From positions 1 through 64,000 of the forward strand of contig JASAND010015826.1 of assembly GCA_030248195.1 (NCBI GenBank): DNA of 64,000 nucleotides, read 5' to 3'. This document shows, one piece after another, positions 42,434 to 54,600 of this stretch. The notes under the pieces are model-generated. The model searched no databases. It was not told the origin of the DNA and saw only the letters and a program-made list of their open reading frames with translations. Source of the stretch: Trissonchulus latispiculum. Its lineage: Eukaryota > Nematoda > Enoplea > Enoplida > Ironidae. Position 1 is the stretch's first letter. The number at the start of each line of letters is the position of its first letter. The translations under genes were made by a program, and so were the position numbers.

Positions 42434-44102
42434 AAAAGGAACACACTCTATATACTCAATTACTGCCATATCAAATTAGAATAGTAGAAATTTGCAAAAT
42501 ACAAGACAATAAAATGCAGTATGAATTGGTTGATTTTCAAGTATTAGAAAGGACAGCCCGGGTAAAACTACCCGCTCCTAAGCCTCGACTGTATAAACAT
42601 ACCTGATCCTGCTGGTAATAATCTCATACTTTTACAGAAAACTAGAGTTCAGTACTGTTCGTAAAAATTTGAAGTCTGAAAGAATGTGCCCATCAATTAA
42701 AATTTGTTCGCAAATATTGTGTTTAAATTATGGAAGGTAGTTTAAGTTAAGGAAGAAAGTTCTCGTCCATTGGTAAATTATTTTAATTTCAATCATATGA
42801 TTATAATAATAATTGTAAAAATAACGGTATTCCAATAATAATGATAAATTAATAACATCTGTGTTTATATTTCTATTGTTTTATTGTACAGTATACAAGA
42901 AAATTAAATTATTTATTGGTGCAGTACCCCCTTTTTTGAAAACATAACTATACATTTCCTGCTGTATAATACAGTTTATGCACCTGAATGGGAAGTTTAT
43001 GTTTGGACTTTTAGGATACTTAGTTGATAAAAATGAATGTTAATGTAATTCAAGCGATATCGTTCACATTATTGAATTTTCCATTTGTATTATTATGTGC
43101 AAATTTAGCAAATAAATTAACACAGTTGTTCCTATTCAACATCGGGGAGAGTGCACTTTTTATCAAGGTTTAGGAGACCAACTTGTTTTCGTCAAAGCTA
43201 CTGAAGAAAGCAAGAAAGTAGACACGTGAAAGGGGGTAAAATCCGGCTCCAGGTTTGGACACTCAATAACTTTCTAATGATGCTTTCGTCGCAAGAAATC
43301 CGTCACAATTAAAATAGCAGGACCAAGAAGACGATTTTTAGTTTCATGTTTCAGTTTCTGGTTTAGTCCTAGATCTTAGAAAATTCATTTTAAGTTTCAG
43401 TCGGCAACACAAGTTAATTTCAGTCTTAGTTTCAGACAGTTTATTCAAAAAAGAGCAATACAAAGCATGGATTGATGATTATGCGATCACTACAGATTAG
43501 TAATGACTAAATAGCTTCATAAGCTCCCAAAAATAGTTATTACTCATATTTTCAAAACCAATCTCAGCTGTTCTGCAAAGCTTAAAAAAATTAATTTAGG
43601 CCTGCAATCAATATCCTTTCGGAGCGATATGGCGTGCTTTTCGAAGTTTTTCGAGAGTTGAGAGCCGAGAGAGAGAGAGAGAGAGAGAAGTAATATATAC
43701 TGAAAACGGAAACTAAATTGATTCAATTTACTACAGGACACGACAGAAACATAAAGGCTTTAAAATTTGTTTCAAATATGTTTGTTTCAACTTTCTACCT
43801 ACCTACTACCTTTACAAAGACTGTAAATGTGGTTGTGTTGCTCTACTGCTGTAAGATAATCCGATGAACTTGAACAGTGATGCTCCAGTGAATATCACGT
43901 CAGCGTCCATCAAAGGCTTTGTTCATTTTGTTACTAATCACAGGTCACCAATAGATCATGTATAAAAATGTCTGTCAAGGGGGATTTTTGATGGATTTAT
44001 GTTAACTGGAATCTAACTTTTCCAAAGATTTCTTGAAATCAAATTTAGCATGAGATAAAAAGATGGAGTCCATATTCTTATACGTAGTTTTATTCATATT
44101 AT
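42434..44102. other. Spacer with simple repeats
   Basis: No exon found. It contains GTTTCAG-type repeats at 43330-43440, a (GA)n run at 43666-43689 and a diverged relative of the ACCT-tailed retroposon near 43795-43850. Confidence 0.4.
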
Positions 44103-44137
44103 TGGTATTATTATTATTATTATTATTATTGTTATTA

Positions 44138-44188
<51 letters not shown>

Positions 44189-44211
44189 CATTATTATTAT
44201 TATTATTATTA
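44103..44211 (+). repeat. Interrupted (TTA)n microsatellite
   Basis: ATT/TTA triplets broken by a few substitutions (GTT, ATCA). It may be the decayed tail of a LINE copy, as at 55787, but no LINE body is recognisable upstream. Confidence 0.9.
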
Positions 44212-44517
44212 AATTATTATATTAATGCATCGGAGCTAAGAATAACAGTGGTATCCACTGTTTAATAAAAACATTGTTTTGGAAGAAAATATTTCAAACT
44301 TTCCGGCAGGTGAACTTTATAGTGGAAGATTTCACTTTCAATTTTTCATGCACAACTCTAGTGTTTCTGTCACATTGTCGTATAATTTTATCTATCAAAT
44401 GAATAAATGCTTCGAAATATTTTCCCTACAATAACTTAAACTTTTCTTTTTCCGCTGTTTTGGAAGAGCATTCTATTGGCTACTTGCATATTGCTATTAA
44501 TAGCGTTTTATTTGCAG

Positions 44518-44607
44518 AAGTTCTAAAAGCGGGGCCATTCGACAGCAGCAGCGATGAAAACGATGGCGATAGTGACAGTGCTGTTCCCGAAATGCTCAAG
44601 ACCAGTG
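44518..44607 (+). CDS. Acidic tail exon, homologous to 62873-62944
   Basis: The acceptor TTTTATTTGCAG ends at 44517 and the donor GTAGGT begins at 44608. Exactly 90 bases, symmetric phase 1. Reads VLKAGPFDSSSDENDGDSDS, then AVPEMLKTS. The exon at 62873 has the same phases and starts ALRACPYDSTDEDDDEEN, so the core (V/A)L(K/R)A-x-P-(F/Y)DS plus acidic run is shared. Probably a cytoplasmic-tail module with possible casein-kinase-type Ser sites; function unknown. Confidence 0.6.
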
Positions 44608-44824
44608 GTAGGTAGTTCCATTGTGTTTACACTTGATAAAGTTAACTTTATTAACTACTGCAACCAACATATTTATTATAGGAAGAGTAAAACACTGGGT
44701 TTCGCTTATAAAAGCCCGCAACAGACCAGAAACACTAAGGCTGAAATTTCATGACCACAAGCAGTACTTAAGTGTAAATCGGTCAATTTTTATAAATTCG
44801 ACAACCTTGATTTGTTTTTGTTAG

Positions 44825-45030
44825 ATTTGCAGGTGATTTCTTGGGCAAAAAATAGATATTTTAATACTATTAAAAAGAAAGGGTATAGGTACTTTTTCTG
44901 CTCCACTAATATTGCAACCATTGCCCTGCTTCAACCACTTACGCAGGAACTGCAATACTTCAACCAACGAATATGCGCTTTGGATTGCCAGTGCGCAGTA
45001 TTGCTTAGTGGTCTGATTTTCAGACTTTAG
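44825..45030 (+). CDS. Possible following terminal exon
   Basis: Acceptor TTTTTGTTAG ends at 44824; phase 1 matches the 44518 exon. It reads DLQVISWAKNRYFNTIKKKG and continues open to a TAG at 45028-45030. It is phase-compatible, but the second half looks less tail-like and a gypsy relic starts soon after, so it may be chance. Confidence 0.25.
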
Positions 45031-45049
45031 ATAAACCTACTAACTTGAC

Positions 45050-45485
45050 AAATATAGTGACAAAGCGGTTATACAACCTGTTTCTTCGATTCATAGACGT
45101 ATTTGCAAAAGATGACTACGACCTGGGCTTTCCAGACTGAGTGAACATGAAATCCCAAAGGGCGATCACCCACCCATAAAGCAAAAACGACACTGAGTAC
45201 CGTTCATGCAATGAAACAAGATTAAGTAGGAAGTTAAGAAAGCGAATGGTTTAATATCTTCTTGTACGTCGCCATGGACAAGCCCCGTCGTATTAATAAA
45301 GAAAAAGAAGGGCACGGATCGATTCTGCATAGATTTTTAGAAACTCAACGTATTATCAGAAAAGACTAATGGCCACTGCTTGGAATTGACGCCATCCTGG
45401 ACAGCCTTGGAAATGCTAAATATTTTTCTTCCACAGTCTTAGCCTACGGGTATTGGCAGATCTTGGTATAAGTAGATAACGAGTG
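45050..45485 (+). pseudogene. Ty3/gypsy reverse transcriptase relic
   Basis: Plus-strand frames match the start of the gypsy reverse transcriptase. LFLRFIDVFAKDDYDLG (the usual FxDVFAxxxxDLG block) is followed by TSPWTSPVVLIKKKKGTDRF, CIDF, a stop, KLN and further decayed RT sequence with the WTALEMLNIF stretch. Several frame changes and stops; nothing recognisable beyond about 45485, so the catalytic YxDD is absent. An isolated pol fragment. Confidence 0.75.
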
Positions 45486-47732
45486 AACGGATACCGGTTA
45501 TAGTAGCAGTTCATAGGGCTACTCCTCACTGATATAGTTATTTGGTTCTGGGGGTTCGCAAAATAATTTTGCCTGAAAAATCCGGACATGCATCAGAGGT
45601 TCGAAAATGACCACTATTAGATAGATTTCTTAACCTTAAAAAGGCGTTTGAGGGTTAGGACGAAACGAATAGTTGTTTCCAGTGTAGTTTCTGATGGGGC
45701 AACAATGCCTAGCGTTAAATTCGCTCTGGTACGTAGAACTTGATTTTCGACCAGAAAAAGTTGGATATCTGGGGAATGGAGGCGAGATCAAATTACGACT
45801 ATATCGAATTCCATGAGTTGGACGTCACAAAAAAACCAGACAAAACTACTACTACTAGAAAGAAACAAACTAAGGCGAAGGCACATGTAGGCTAAGCAGA
45901 CTAGGCGGAGAAAAACTGCGTCTTGAGCTGTGATAGTATGGGGGCAAAAACAAAAATTTGAGGAAAAATCGGTTGCTCTCGGTAAAAATGCGAAATGACC
46001 AGGCTGTGTGCCACTAAAAATGTCACTAGTGTGATCACTAAAAGGAACTTGCTTCGAAAATGATTTATACGTAAACGACATGATGCCACTAAATGACCAA
46101 CTTGGTGGCAGAAAAAACACCGCCAAAGCTGACTCTCATGGAAATTGATGCCCCAAAATTACTAGTAACACACGTTGTAGAGTTGCAGTTGCATATTATA
46201 TAGAAAAAGACAAGCTATTCCAAAAAGTAGTTAAAAAATAACAACTTTGGTAAGGGACCGCCCGTACAAAAAACGAAACTGCTCACAGTTATGTACGTAT
46301 GTTTGGTACGCATTGCGCTACAAAACGGATTCAAATGCAACAAATTGTACGTATACCAAAGCAAAACTGACAAAAATACTGCTTTTCAAAAAAACACAAT
46401 TGCACCCAAAAAATAGCGACATTTGCTCAAACACAGGAAAACTGAAAATTGTTGACGAAACAACTGGGGAGGGGCACGCTTCTTTCGCAAAATAGGCATA
46501 ATTACACGAAAGCAGCATATTTAGCGCATGTGCGACCTTGTGTTTGCTTTAAAATGGCCAAAATTAGCAGTTTTGTAAAGTACGTATACTTCCAAGTGTC
46601 ATATTTCGGCAGAAATCTGTCTAAAAATACATTTTTTCCACGAAAACAGGACCAACACGATATGCGTTTGCTTGGAAATTAATGCTTAAGCGCACGCAAA
46701 ACAGAATTTCGCCTCAAATTGACCCAAAGTACTAAAATCTCAAAAATTAGTCACATATGGGGTTCGAATTAGGGGGGCCGGACGTTATTTTTCGCATTTT
46801 CGGCGCAGTGTAGACAGTAAGTAAGTAAGTAAGTAAGACTGACTCAGACTTTTGTTTTCGACACACCAAAGCTGAAAACTGTTCGAAAATGCCAAAACGA
46901 CACTACGGTCTTAGAGTCTTAGGGATGGGGTCAAAAATACCTAACTTCTCAAAAAACACAAAATACAGACAGAATCTAACATAAAGTCGCAATTTGTGTT
47001 TAGGCTCACCTTTATTTTAGGCTGAAATAGCGATTTTTAAGCGTTTTTCGTATTTCGGGGTCGATTGGGAGGACGGGGTCAAAATTTGGCCTGAAAACTC
47101 AAATTGTGACTTTAAAATGCCCTAAATCAATTTCTCAAAAATAATGCTCCAAAATGTTATTAGCCCCATAATAACCAGAAAATAACAGGTTAGATTTTAG
47201 AATTTACAAATTAATGGATTCCTGAGAAAGACACTAGCGATCAAAAAATTTATTTCTATCCGAATGAGCAAAATTTTTGCCTAAATCGACCCAGAATTGA
47301 CGTTGGGGGGAGTCGAAAATTTTTCAAAATTTGGTCATAATTTGAAAACATTAGCCTTTACTGGGCTTCCAATGCTCTCCTAGACTTAAATATTCCCGGA
47401 AACAGGACGTATTGCCAATAGAGTGTCGAAAAAACGTCCACAAATTTTTCTAAACTAAAAATTTAATAATTTTATTCCCCCCTCTAATTTAATACTGCTT
47501 TGCTGCAGCTGTGGTTGCTTCAGTCCTGAATTCAATTCACACCTCATGTTTGTCCTGGATTTCTCAGCAACAGTGTGTTAAAACTGATGACTGTAGTTCT
47601 GAGTTTTGCGTTCAGATATATACCATTACTTTTTAGGTTGCTGTGTGCATGACTAAGTTGTACAGATTGATTTTACTAAGGATCATACAGAAAGAAAGGC
47701 CGGATATAATCACCAGTAAGGGAACTGCATAG
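45486..47732. other. Noncoding repeat region
   Basis: No gene recognised. 46740-47480 is related in inverse orientation to 11580-12300 (G/C tracts, GCGATTTTTAAGCG, GGGTCGATTGGG). A (GTAA)n run lies at 46817-46838. Confidence 0.4.
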
Positions 47733-48593
47733 CAGGGATGGAAACTGGGTCATTATTTCTGACCCATGACCCACTTGACCCAAAAGCAAATTTGACCCAG
47801 ACCCAAGGCGACCCATGAAATTTGAAAATTCCGTGACCCAAACCCAAATGACCCAATCGTTTTCGTGACCCAGACCCAGCTGACCCAAGAATTATCGTGA
47901 CCCAGACCCAATGACCCAATAAAATAACTCGACCTAAACTGACTTTACATTATCCTTTTGTGAAGTTTTCTTGAAACTGTGACACGGAGACACTGTATGG
48001 GCCAATACAATGTAAATTTGTAAATAATTGGCAAATAGTAGTCGGTAAATCACTAGTCAGAATCCAGCAAAAAATATTCTGAAGCAAGTTGTAAGTTCGG
48101 AGCTCCTCAATCTTGTCATTTTATTATTTTCCAATAATAGTTATATTACTTGGAAGGCCTGATTGGCTGATATTGCAAAATATTTAAAACTTTCGATGGA
48201 AGTGTACACATGGCTTTTATTACGCGAACGGACACAAACATAATGGCCGGACAAGTCACATCTAACTATTGATTCCATTGAAACAATACTAAATTCAATT
48301 TAAAATTCGCGCCGGAGGCACGAAAAATTTTTTATCCGCGACAGGTTTACGTATAATTGGAACAATGCCAGATCTTCGAATTTAAAATTTGGTAAGACCC
48401 TGTGACCCAGACCCAAAATGACCCAATAAAAATTGCTGACCCAGAGCCAAAGTGACCCACAGGAAGCTTGACCCAGACCCACACTGACCCAACCGGTTCG
48501 CAAAATTCGTGACCCAAGACCCAGTGACCCAAGCAAAAATGGCGACCCAAACGACCCATGACCCAGTGACCCATGACCCTGTTTCCATCCCTG
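47733..48593. mobile_element. hAT-type MITE with perfect 8-base target duplication
   Basis: The termini CAGGGATGGAAAC and GTTTCCATCCCTG are exact inverted repeats, flanked by CTGCATAG at 47725-47732 and 48594-48601. This is diagnostic of a hAT insertion. Subterminal regions on both sides consist of TGACCCA/GACCCAGACCCAA repeats; on the minus strand they read as artificial GSGSGLG/WVTGSWV frames. No transposase. Confidence 0.92.
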
Positions 48594-50870
48594 CTGCATA
48601 GATCAGGGTTTTGAGTCATTTCTTAGCATGAATGTTATCGAAAATAAAGCGATGGATGGTTATTGACGTGAAGTGTCCGCCATTCAATCAGTTACCTATG
48701 GTCGGTGTTACATCATGTCCTCGACACATGCTCACCATGACTTCAACTATCGGCAAAGTGCTAAAGCGTGCGCGCCAAATAATATTCTACTTGGACGGAT
48801 GAGGCGAAGACATTTGCGACTGTAGGCAAACTTGGTATCTGTAAGCTACTTTGAGTAGTGTGTAAAGTAGCAATATTTACTTACCTAACAACATTGTTTT
48901 AGGCTAAAGAAGAAGAACAACAACAAGTAGGCTGGTGACGTTTTATTGACATTTTAAGGTGCTGGTTCGTGTATTTTAGAGCTTTAAAAGCGCAATTGTC
49001 GTTGAAATTCATTCGAATTTGCTCCAATTACATTATTTAGCCTAGAAAAGAATTCAGAAAAGTCACGGCGTGAAAATTTGAGTTTTGGAGAAATTTGCTT
49101 TACCCCGCCATAACTTGCACTGTGGGCAACCTATACGGACGAACTTATTATCATTCAAATTGTCTCGCTAAGACCCACAACTTGGCTCTTGAGATATATT
49201 TCGACTCCTTACGGTTTAAGAGATAAGAGCGAAAATTGATTTTCGAGGTCCAAAACTGGCCATTTCTCGACAAATCAAATATTGCAAGATTTCTACAGTT
49301 TCCACAGTGCTAGTCCGTCGATCAAGTATTGCCCATATTCCTAGTCCTAGAGCACATGTTATGTCCAACGGAGACCTCTCTGCGGCATCAGTGCCTACAC
49401 ACAGCAACGAAAATGTGAAATTTTGAAAATACCAACCAGATTGTTTTGAACACGCATTTATCTCAACTCATGCAACCAATTAGAAAACGCCTTTAGACAC
49501 GCATTTTTGGGACATTTTTGCCAATGCTATTTTTCATGGTTTCGCGTTTTGTCTTTCCGTTCGAGAGAAATAATCATCCAAACTTGAAAATGTTGACGAA
49601 AATCAGACAAAATTCACATTTTTCTCAAAAACATGAACTTTCTTGATCACAACAATTCAAATAAATAGCCCTCGGGAAGACGTTTCACCTGAACTGGTCG
49701 CTTTTCATCAGCTTTCCCACATTTCAAGACATCCGTGTTCAAAAATTGGCTGGCTGGCTGGCAGTGGTCATGTATTTATATTTATTTTTATACTTTTATT
49801 TTTTGTTACCCATCACTATTGTAGTAGAATTATCATATTTACCGTTCTCCATTCTATTAATCAGAGCCACATTTGCAGCTTAGCCGAAGGCTATGGTAAA
49901 AATATTATTTGAATAGATGTAACATCCATAGTTCGTGACTAGAGAATCGTGTTGAATTCACTCAATTTCCGTCGCATCTTCTATATATCATTCTGCTGGT
50001 TCCTTTGGGATAACGACGAAGTTCGAAACATAAATCATCATCATCGTCATCACGATCACCATCATCGCTGTTTGACCTGCTCTCGTTGAGAATGACACTC
50101 ACGAGCTTAGTTTTGAATAAACCGTGGACTGCACCAAAAAATTTTACGAATAACTGCGGAACAGCAGAAGACTTAACTACTTAGTACTTACCAGTTTTCT
50201 ACTAAAAATAGGACTTGGCCTTCTACTATTCCGTTGCTATTCTGAATCTTATTCGCTATTTGCTATAAGCTATTCGTGCAGTACTGGGTAAGAGTTTTTA
50301 TTTCAATAGTCAGAAGGGAAAGATTCAACTTTATCATCTGCCCTTGCGTTTACTGTCAAGGTCATTGCCACCCATTTCAGACTCAATTTCGCTATAAATT
50401 GGATACGCCGTCTTCGATTATATACTGACAATTAGGCGAATTAGACGATTCGTCATTATCAAATGATCGATAAACGATTTGTTACAAGTTATTTTACATT
50501 AGGAATCTTTTGAAAGGTATCGCAGTGTCCATCAAAATTTTTGCTTTTGAAACTCTTTCTTTATTTTTACTTTATTATTATTATTATTATTATTAATATT
50601 ATTAATTTTAATTTATTTATTCCGTTTATTAACTAGAATGGTTTGTAGATTCAGCATGTCAGCAGTTCAAAATAAGAGATTTTCCAGATATTTCGGATTC
50701 AGTTTCTCTTACCATTCACATTGATCACCGTCCAGTACTCGACCTATGAAACTGCAGCAGTTATTCAGAATAAATTCTTAGCAGAAGTAAAGGTTCTTAC
50801 CTTAAACAGCACCGGTTCCATTGTAATTTGTGTGTTAAATACTGAAAAATATTAACCAGAAATTTATAAA
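48594..50870. other. Spacer containing a TTAA-type element end
   Basis: TTAAGGTGCTGGTTCG at 48954 is an element end of the family seen at 88 and 56678. Sequence inside (to about 49600) has GGCCATTTTCGA/CGAAAATTGATTTTCG words like those near 56340-56400. No exons. (TTA)n at 50571-50600. Confidence 0.45.
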
Positions 50871-51091
50871 ATTTAGAAAATGTATCTAGCTTTACCACTG
50901 TTTGCATTCTTCGGAACACAGCTACTAACTACAACATTGTTTTCGCTAAAAGCATATAAAGATAAAAGCAAATTATGCATTACGGCAGTATACAATCCAG
51001 CAACATTGCAATACACTAGAATCTGATTTTTTGTGTAAAGCTTGTCAGTATCAACCTTGAATTTGTCAAGCTCAAGAATTGAGTAACCCAT
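50871..51091 (-). pseudogene. Possible Polinton-type polymerase fragment, copy 4
   Basis: The minus-strand frame reads KLYTKNQILVYCNVAGLYTA and continues VMHNLLLSLYAF. The spacing of a hydrophobic strand, then x-LYxxVM, resembles polymerase-B motif A (DVNSLYPxxM), but the key Asp is replaced (CNVAGLY). It ends at the TTAA-type terminus at 51100. Only one motif, so identification is tentative. Confidence 0.35.
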
Positions 51092-51099
51092 TAGTTTTC

Positions 51100-51121
51100 T
51101 TAAGGTGGTGATTCCTTTTGA
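51100..51121. mobile_element. TTAA-type element terminus
   Basis: TTAAGGTGGTGATTCCTTTT has the same terminal sequence as the ends at 27010 and 29423. Its partner end was not found within the next few kb, so the element is truncated or disrupted. Confidence 0.5.
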
Positions 51122-51224
51122 ACTTATTAATTCATTATACCAAAATGTAGCCTAACATGTTCTCCTTTCAATGAATACAATTTAGATTTCCCAAAGAATT
51201 TTCACTGAACTTTATAGAAGGAGT

Positions 51225-51421
51225 TTAATTTGTTATAGGATTTGGTGGCAGTTTCAGTTTTTTGATTCGCGGAGCTTCAGTTGACTGATTGTATTCGGCC
51301 GAAAACGGAGCTTCTGGGTGCTGACCAGGAAGCACCTCCGTTTGTGGACCGGTATACCATCCTGGACTTCTATGACAATTGCAACCTGACGCTTGCAGAA
51401 AACTTCCGAATTTTGAGTGGC
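51225..51421 (-). CDS. Terminal coding exon of an unknown protein
   Basis: On the minus strand a strong acceptor, AACCGTTTTTTAG, precedes 51421. In phase 1 the frame reads HSKFGSFLQASGCNCHRSPG, WYTGPQTEVLPGQHPEAPFS and APRIKKLKLPPNPITN to a stop at 51225-51227. Good acceptor and phase, with Pro/Gln-rich C-terminal composition typical of an intracellular tail. No family recognised and no upstream exon on this strand found. Confidence 0.45.
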
Positions 51422-51550
51422 CTAAAAAACGGTTAAGTTTTTTGAAAAAATGTGCTTCCAAAAAATCACATGTCACTAGCTGCTGCTGCGTACGTTAATT
51501 TAAAAACTAATCAGTTATGCCCAGAGGTCAAGAGCACCTCAAACCAGTAG

Positions 51551-51664
51551 TTAACATATCCTACGGAATACACGGTCACTGCAGACACAACTGCTAAAGT
51601 TGCAGCAACAACATCAACAGCAACAACAACTGCAACTACAACGACAACAACCACTGGCTCGTTG

Positions 51665-51687
<23 letters not shown>
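51551..51687 (+). CDS. Thr-rich stalk segment, first part
   Basis: After AACCAGTAG at 51542-51550 the frame reads LTYPTEYTVTADTTAKVAAT then runs of Thr encoded by ACA/ACT/ACG triplets and GSLTAR, to a stop at about 51680 at the border of the AAC-tailed insert. Likely the 5' part of a stalk exon interrupted by that insert. Confidence 0.4.
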
Positions 51688-51937
<250 letters not shown>

Positions 51938-52119
51938 GCTGCAGCAGCAGTTGCTACAACAACAAAACTTTGTCGAAAACAACATCGCACGTAGAGTCAT
52001 CGAGCCGATCAATGGTTGATACGTCGACTATCACTCTGTCGCCCCATACTGTAACAGATGCAAGTACGATGCCATCATCTACAGCACATACTGAGCCAGG
52101 ACTCAACAACAATTCATGG
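51938..52119 (+). CDS. Ser/Thr-rich stalk exon, second part
   Basis: The frame TLSKTTSHVESSSRSMVDTS, then TITLSPHTVTDASTMPSSTA and GLNNNSW, ends at the donor GTGAGC (52120). The acceptor may be within CAGCTGCAG at 51938-51950. A typical O-glycan stalk. It ends in phase 0. Downstream a short hydrophobic frame (SNVSAAVSAIVTLQ at 52170-52210) could be the start of a membrane exon cut off by the R1 copy c insertion. Confidence 0.45.
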
Positions 52120-52209
52120 GTGAGCACTGCTTCGCTGTACAGAAATTATGTATCTTAAGCTATCTATTTCGACTCATATTATAGTTCTAATGTCTCAGCA
52201 GCTGTATCA

Positions 52210-53050
52210 GCAATAGTGACATTACAGTTTAACACGCATATGCAGTCACAAACCCAATACACCTCTAAACTTAACAGGAGGTGAAACGGTGGGAATTCTA
52301 GAAACAAATAGCGGATACGAAGTCCCAAATTTCAGGATTGAGCAAGATCAGAGTCGTTACCATCCGTTGCTGCTCCTCAGCTATACTATGAACCGCCTGC
52401 ACAAACAGCGCTTGCAAAACAGTTGTTCAGTTTAGTTACGTGCCACCAAATTTGACATTGTTTTAGAACTTTAAACAACTGCTTAATGTTTCTATGTGTT
52501 TCATTGTATCGAATGTTAAAACCATGCCAGTTTATATACTTACTGTGACCGGTGCGGCTTACTTCTCTTCTTTTTCCATCCATGTTGCTCCGAATTACTA
52601 ACGACTACGTCCTCATCCTCTGAGAATTGCAAATTGATTGGTTGAGTATCCAGTATATCCGGCGCGGCCCTGCTTTCCTCATCCGATTCGACCAGAAGCC
52701 TCTTTCGGCTTTCCCAGGCCGTTCCGTTGTACTGTATCGCTCTGAGACTTACCAGCCTTAATTTGAGTAGACTGCTCCGCTAACGCTTTCTGATCCGATT
52801 CGTCCATTTTCTGCAGAATTTGAGGGAAAAAGGTCCCCAATTTCCAGGCTTGGCTTCTGAATAAGTCGGTATAATTACGCAGAGTAGGGCTAGGAACGAG
52901 AACTTCAGCACTGATAGCATAGTGCCGAATCCTCAAACGTGCGAATCCGGGTGCTCCCCGATGGGATCGACCTCGGCAAACAAGCCCGATCCTAGTTGAT
53001 AGCGGTAAGCTGGGTCGATAATTCTTCAATCATTCTTCAATCATAGCTTC
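52210..53050 (-). pseudogene. Repeat family R1, copy c
   Basis: The most complete copy of R1. Minus-strand coding includes FARLRIRHYAISAEVLVPSP, then LRNYTDLFRSQAWKLGTFFP, ILQKMDESDQKALAEQ and, after a frameshift near 52705, ESRKRLLVESDEESRAAPDI and the acidic/basic end, to the donor GTAAGT at 52543. Copies a and b align over parts of this. The helical N-terminal part and acidic plus lysine-rich C-terminal part suggest a soluble, possibly nuclear protein. It lies antisense inside a stalk/tail gene on the plus strand, so it is an insertion. Confidence 0.5.
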
Positions 53051-53243
53051 AACTGTATGTAACTGGCTTAAGTTTAGACTAAAACAGAAAGTTAATTGCT
53101 TTGTTCAAATGCCACAAGGTTACTACAACTTTTGTTTTCAGATAAAATCTTATGTATTGTCGTTGAATCTGCCATGTATTAGCTGCTAGTTTTGGTTGCA
53201 AATGTTTTTGTCTGGAGAAAGAAGTGTGTCTGTGTTTCCACAG

Positions 53244-53338
53244 CTGAACCAGCAGCACCAGACATCTATATCGAAATGGACTTAATATCACTTCAGACAA
53301 ATACTAGCACCTTAAGTGGCGACCAGCGTTCTGTTTAG
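53244..53338 (+). CDS. Terminal cytoplasmic-tail exon with DIYIEMD motif
   Basis: Acceptor CTGTGTTTCCACAG ends at 53243; phase 1. It reads EPAAPDIYIEMDLISLQTNT, then STLSGDQRSV and TAG at 53336-53338. A Tyr in an acidic, hydrophobic setting (DIYIEMD) resembles a phosphotyrosine docking site. Length (95 bases) and phase are the same as the exon at 62480-62574. The likely upstream partner is the stalk at 51938-52119, with the membrane exon lost or displaced by R1 copy c. Confidence 0.55.
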
Positions 53339-53462
53339 TATACAACAACGATTCCGTTGGATTTATGATACTGGTTCTTAATGGTGGTGAACAATTTGAA
53401 TTCACATTTGACTTAAATGATTTGGAATTCGCATTTGTTTTTTGTAATTATCTTAAACTTGC

Positions 53463-53464
<2 letters not shown>

Positions 53465-53531
<67 letters not shown>
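53465..53531 (+). repeat. (ATA)n microsatellite
   Basis: About 22 ATA units. On the minus strand it is a (TTA)-type array like the LINE tail at 55787; no LINE body recognised next to it. Confidence 0.95.
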
Positions 53532-53533
<2 letters not shown>

Positions 53534-54414
53534 ATAGGATATGTATTGTATACTCAATTAAAAACAAAGGTCTCTGTTACTCAGTTTAAAAGTTACGTCA
53601 AGAAATTGAAGTAAACGCTGGCCAGCATGCGGATCCACGAAGGATACAAGGCGTCAGTTTAAAAGTTAGGTATTCAAATTTAGAGAATGATATTACAGAT
53701 TCGACAGGCTTAATCCATTGTGAAGTGCATTGTGTTTTACTCTTTCTATTAAAAGCTCTTGGTGCGACTGCATACGACCATGACAGACTGTCTTTGAAAA
53801 TATGTTTTAAATTAGGAGGAGACATCGTCCATTGTGATGTCAACCAGGCTCCCAGACTCCTTCTGGCAACTTGGTTGAGTTGTTTTTGACATATACCTTA
53901 CGGGACCAGTTTCCTCGCTAAACACTTTGCACCTCCGAGTGAAGATTATCACAGTGTGATGTCTAATGCAGCAAACAACAATAACAACTTAGGGCAATTA
54001 CTACAAACTGCGTAAGTGCTGAACTATTTAGAATGACTAAGATTTACTCCGCTTACGCTTTTCGTTTGATCAGATCCCATGCTAACAAAGAACTCGTACG
54101 TCCGGATTTAAGTAGGCTACTGCTGACGGTTATGTATGGCTGAATGTGTATTAGGTAAGTCTGAATGATCCAGTTTTGATAAACTTTTGCAGCTATACAG
54201 AATGCTGAAGAAATCTGCTTTGAAAGTGTTCACACGTTTCAAGAAAAAGAGAAAGGAGAAGACAGTAATCAACAACCTTCTCTGATGTGACTTGCCCAGA
54301 CAACCTAATCATTTCTATCAGCTGAGCATGAAAAATTGAACTCATTAATTTTACACAGTTTCAAGGTCTACCGTCGAAAATTCACTACATCGATAAAACT
54401 AAGAACCTAATAGC
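53532..54414. other. Spacer, nothing recognised
   Basis: Short unsupported frames only. Confidence 0.35.
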
Positions 54415-54600
54415 TTAAGGTGGTAGTATGCTTTTGTGCAGTGCGTTTGTGGTGATTTTTTTAAAACGCTATAACTTTCGTAATTTTGGGAGTTGGAAAG
54501 AGTTTTATACATTTTTAAAGCTTATAATCAGGACATTCACATGAGTTTACGAAACTAGCAAAATTAGCACAAAACTAGCAAACATTTTTATGATAACTTT

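Noticed and set aside
47676..48619. Gly/Ser/Trp-rich minus-strand frames resembling a repeat protein
   Set aside because: They are translations of TGACCCA repeats at the ends of the hAT MITE 47733-48593.
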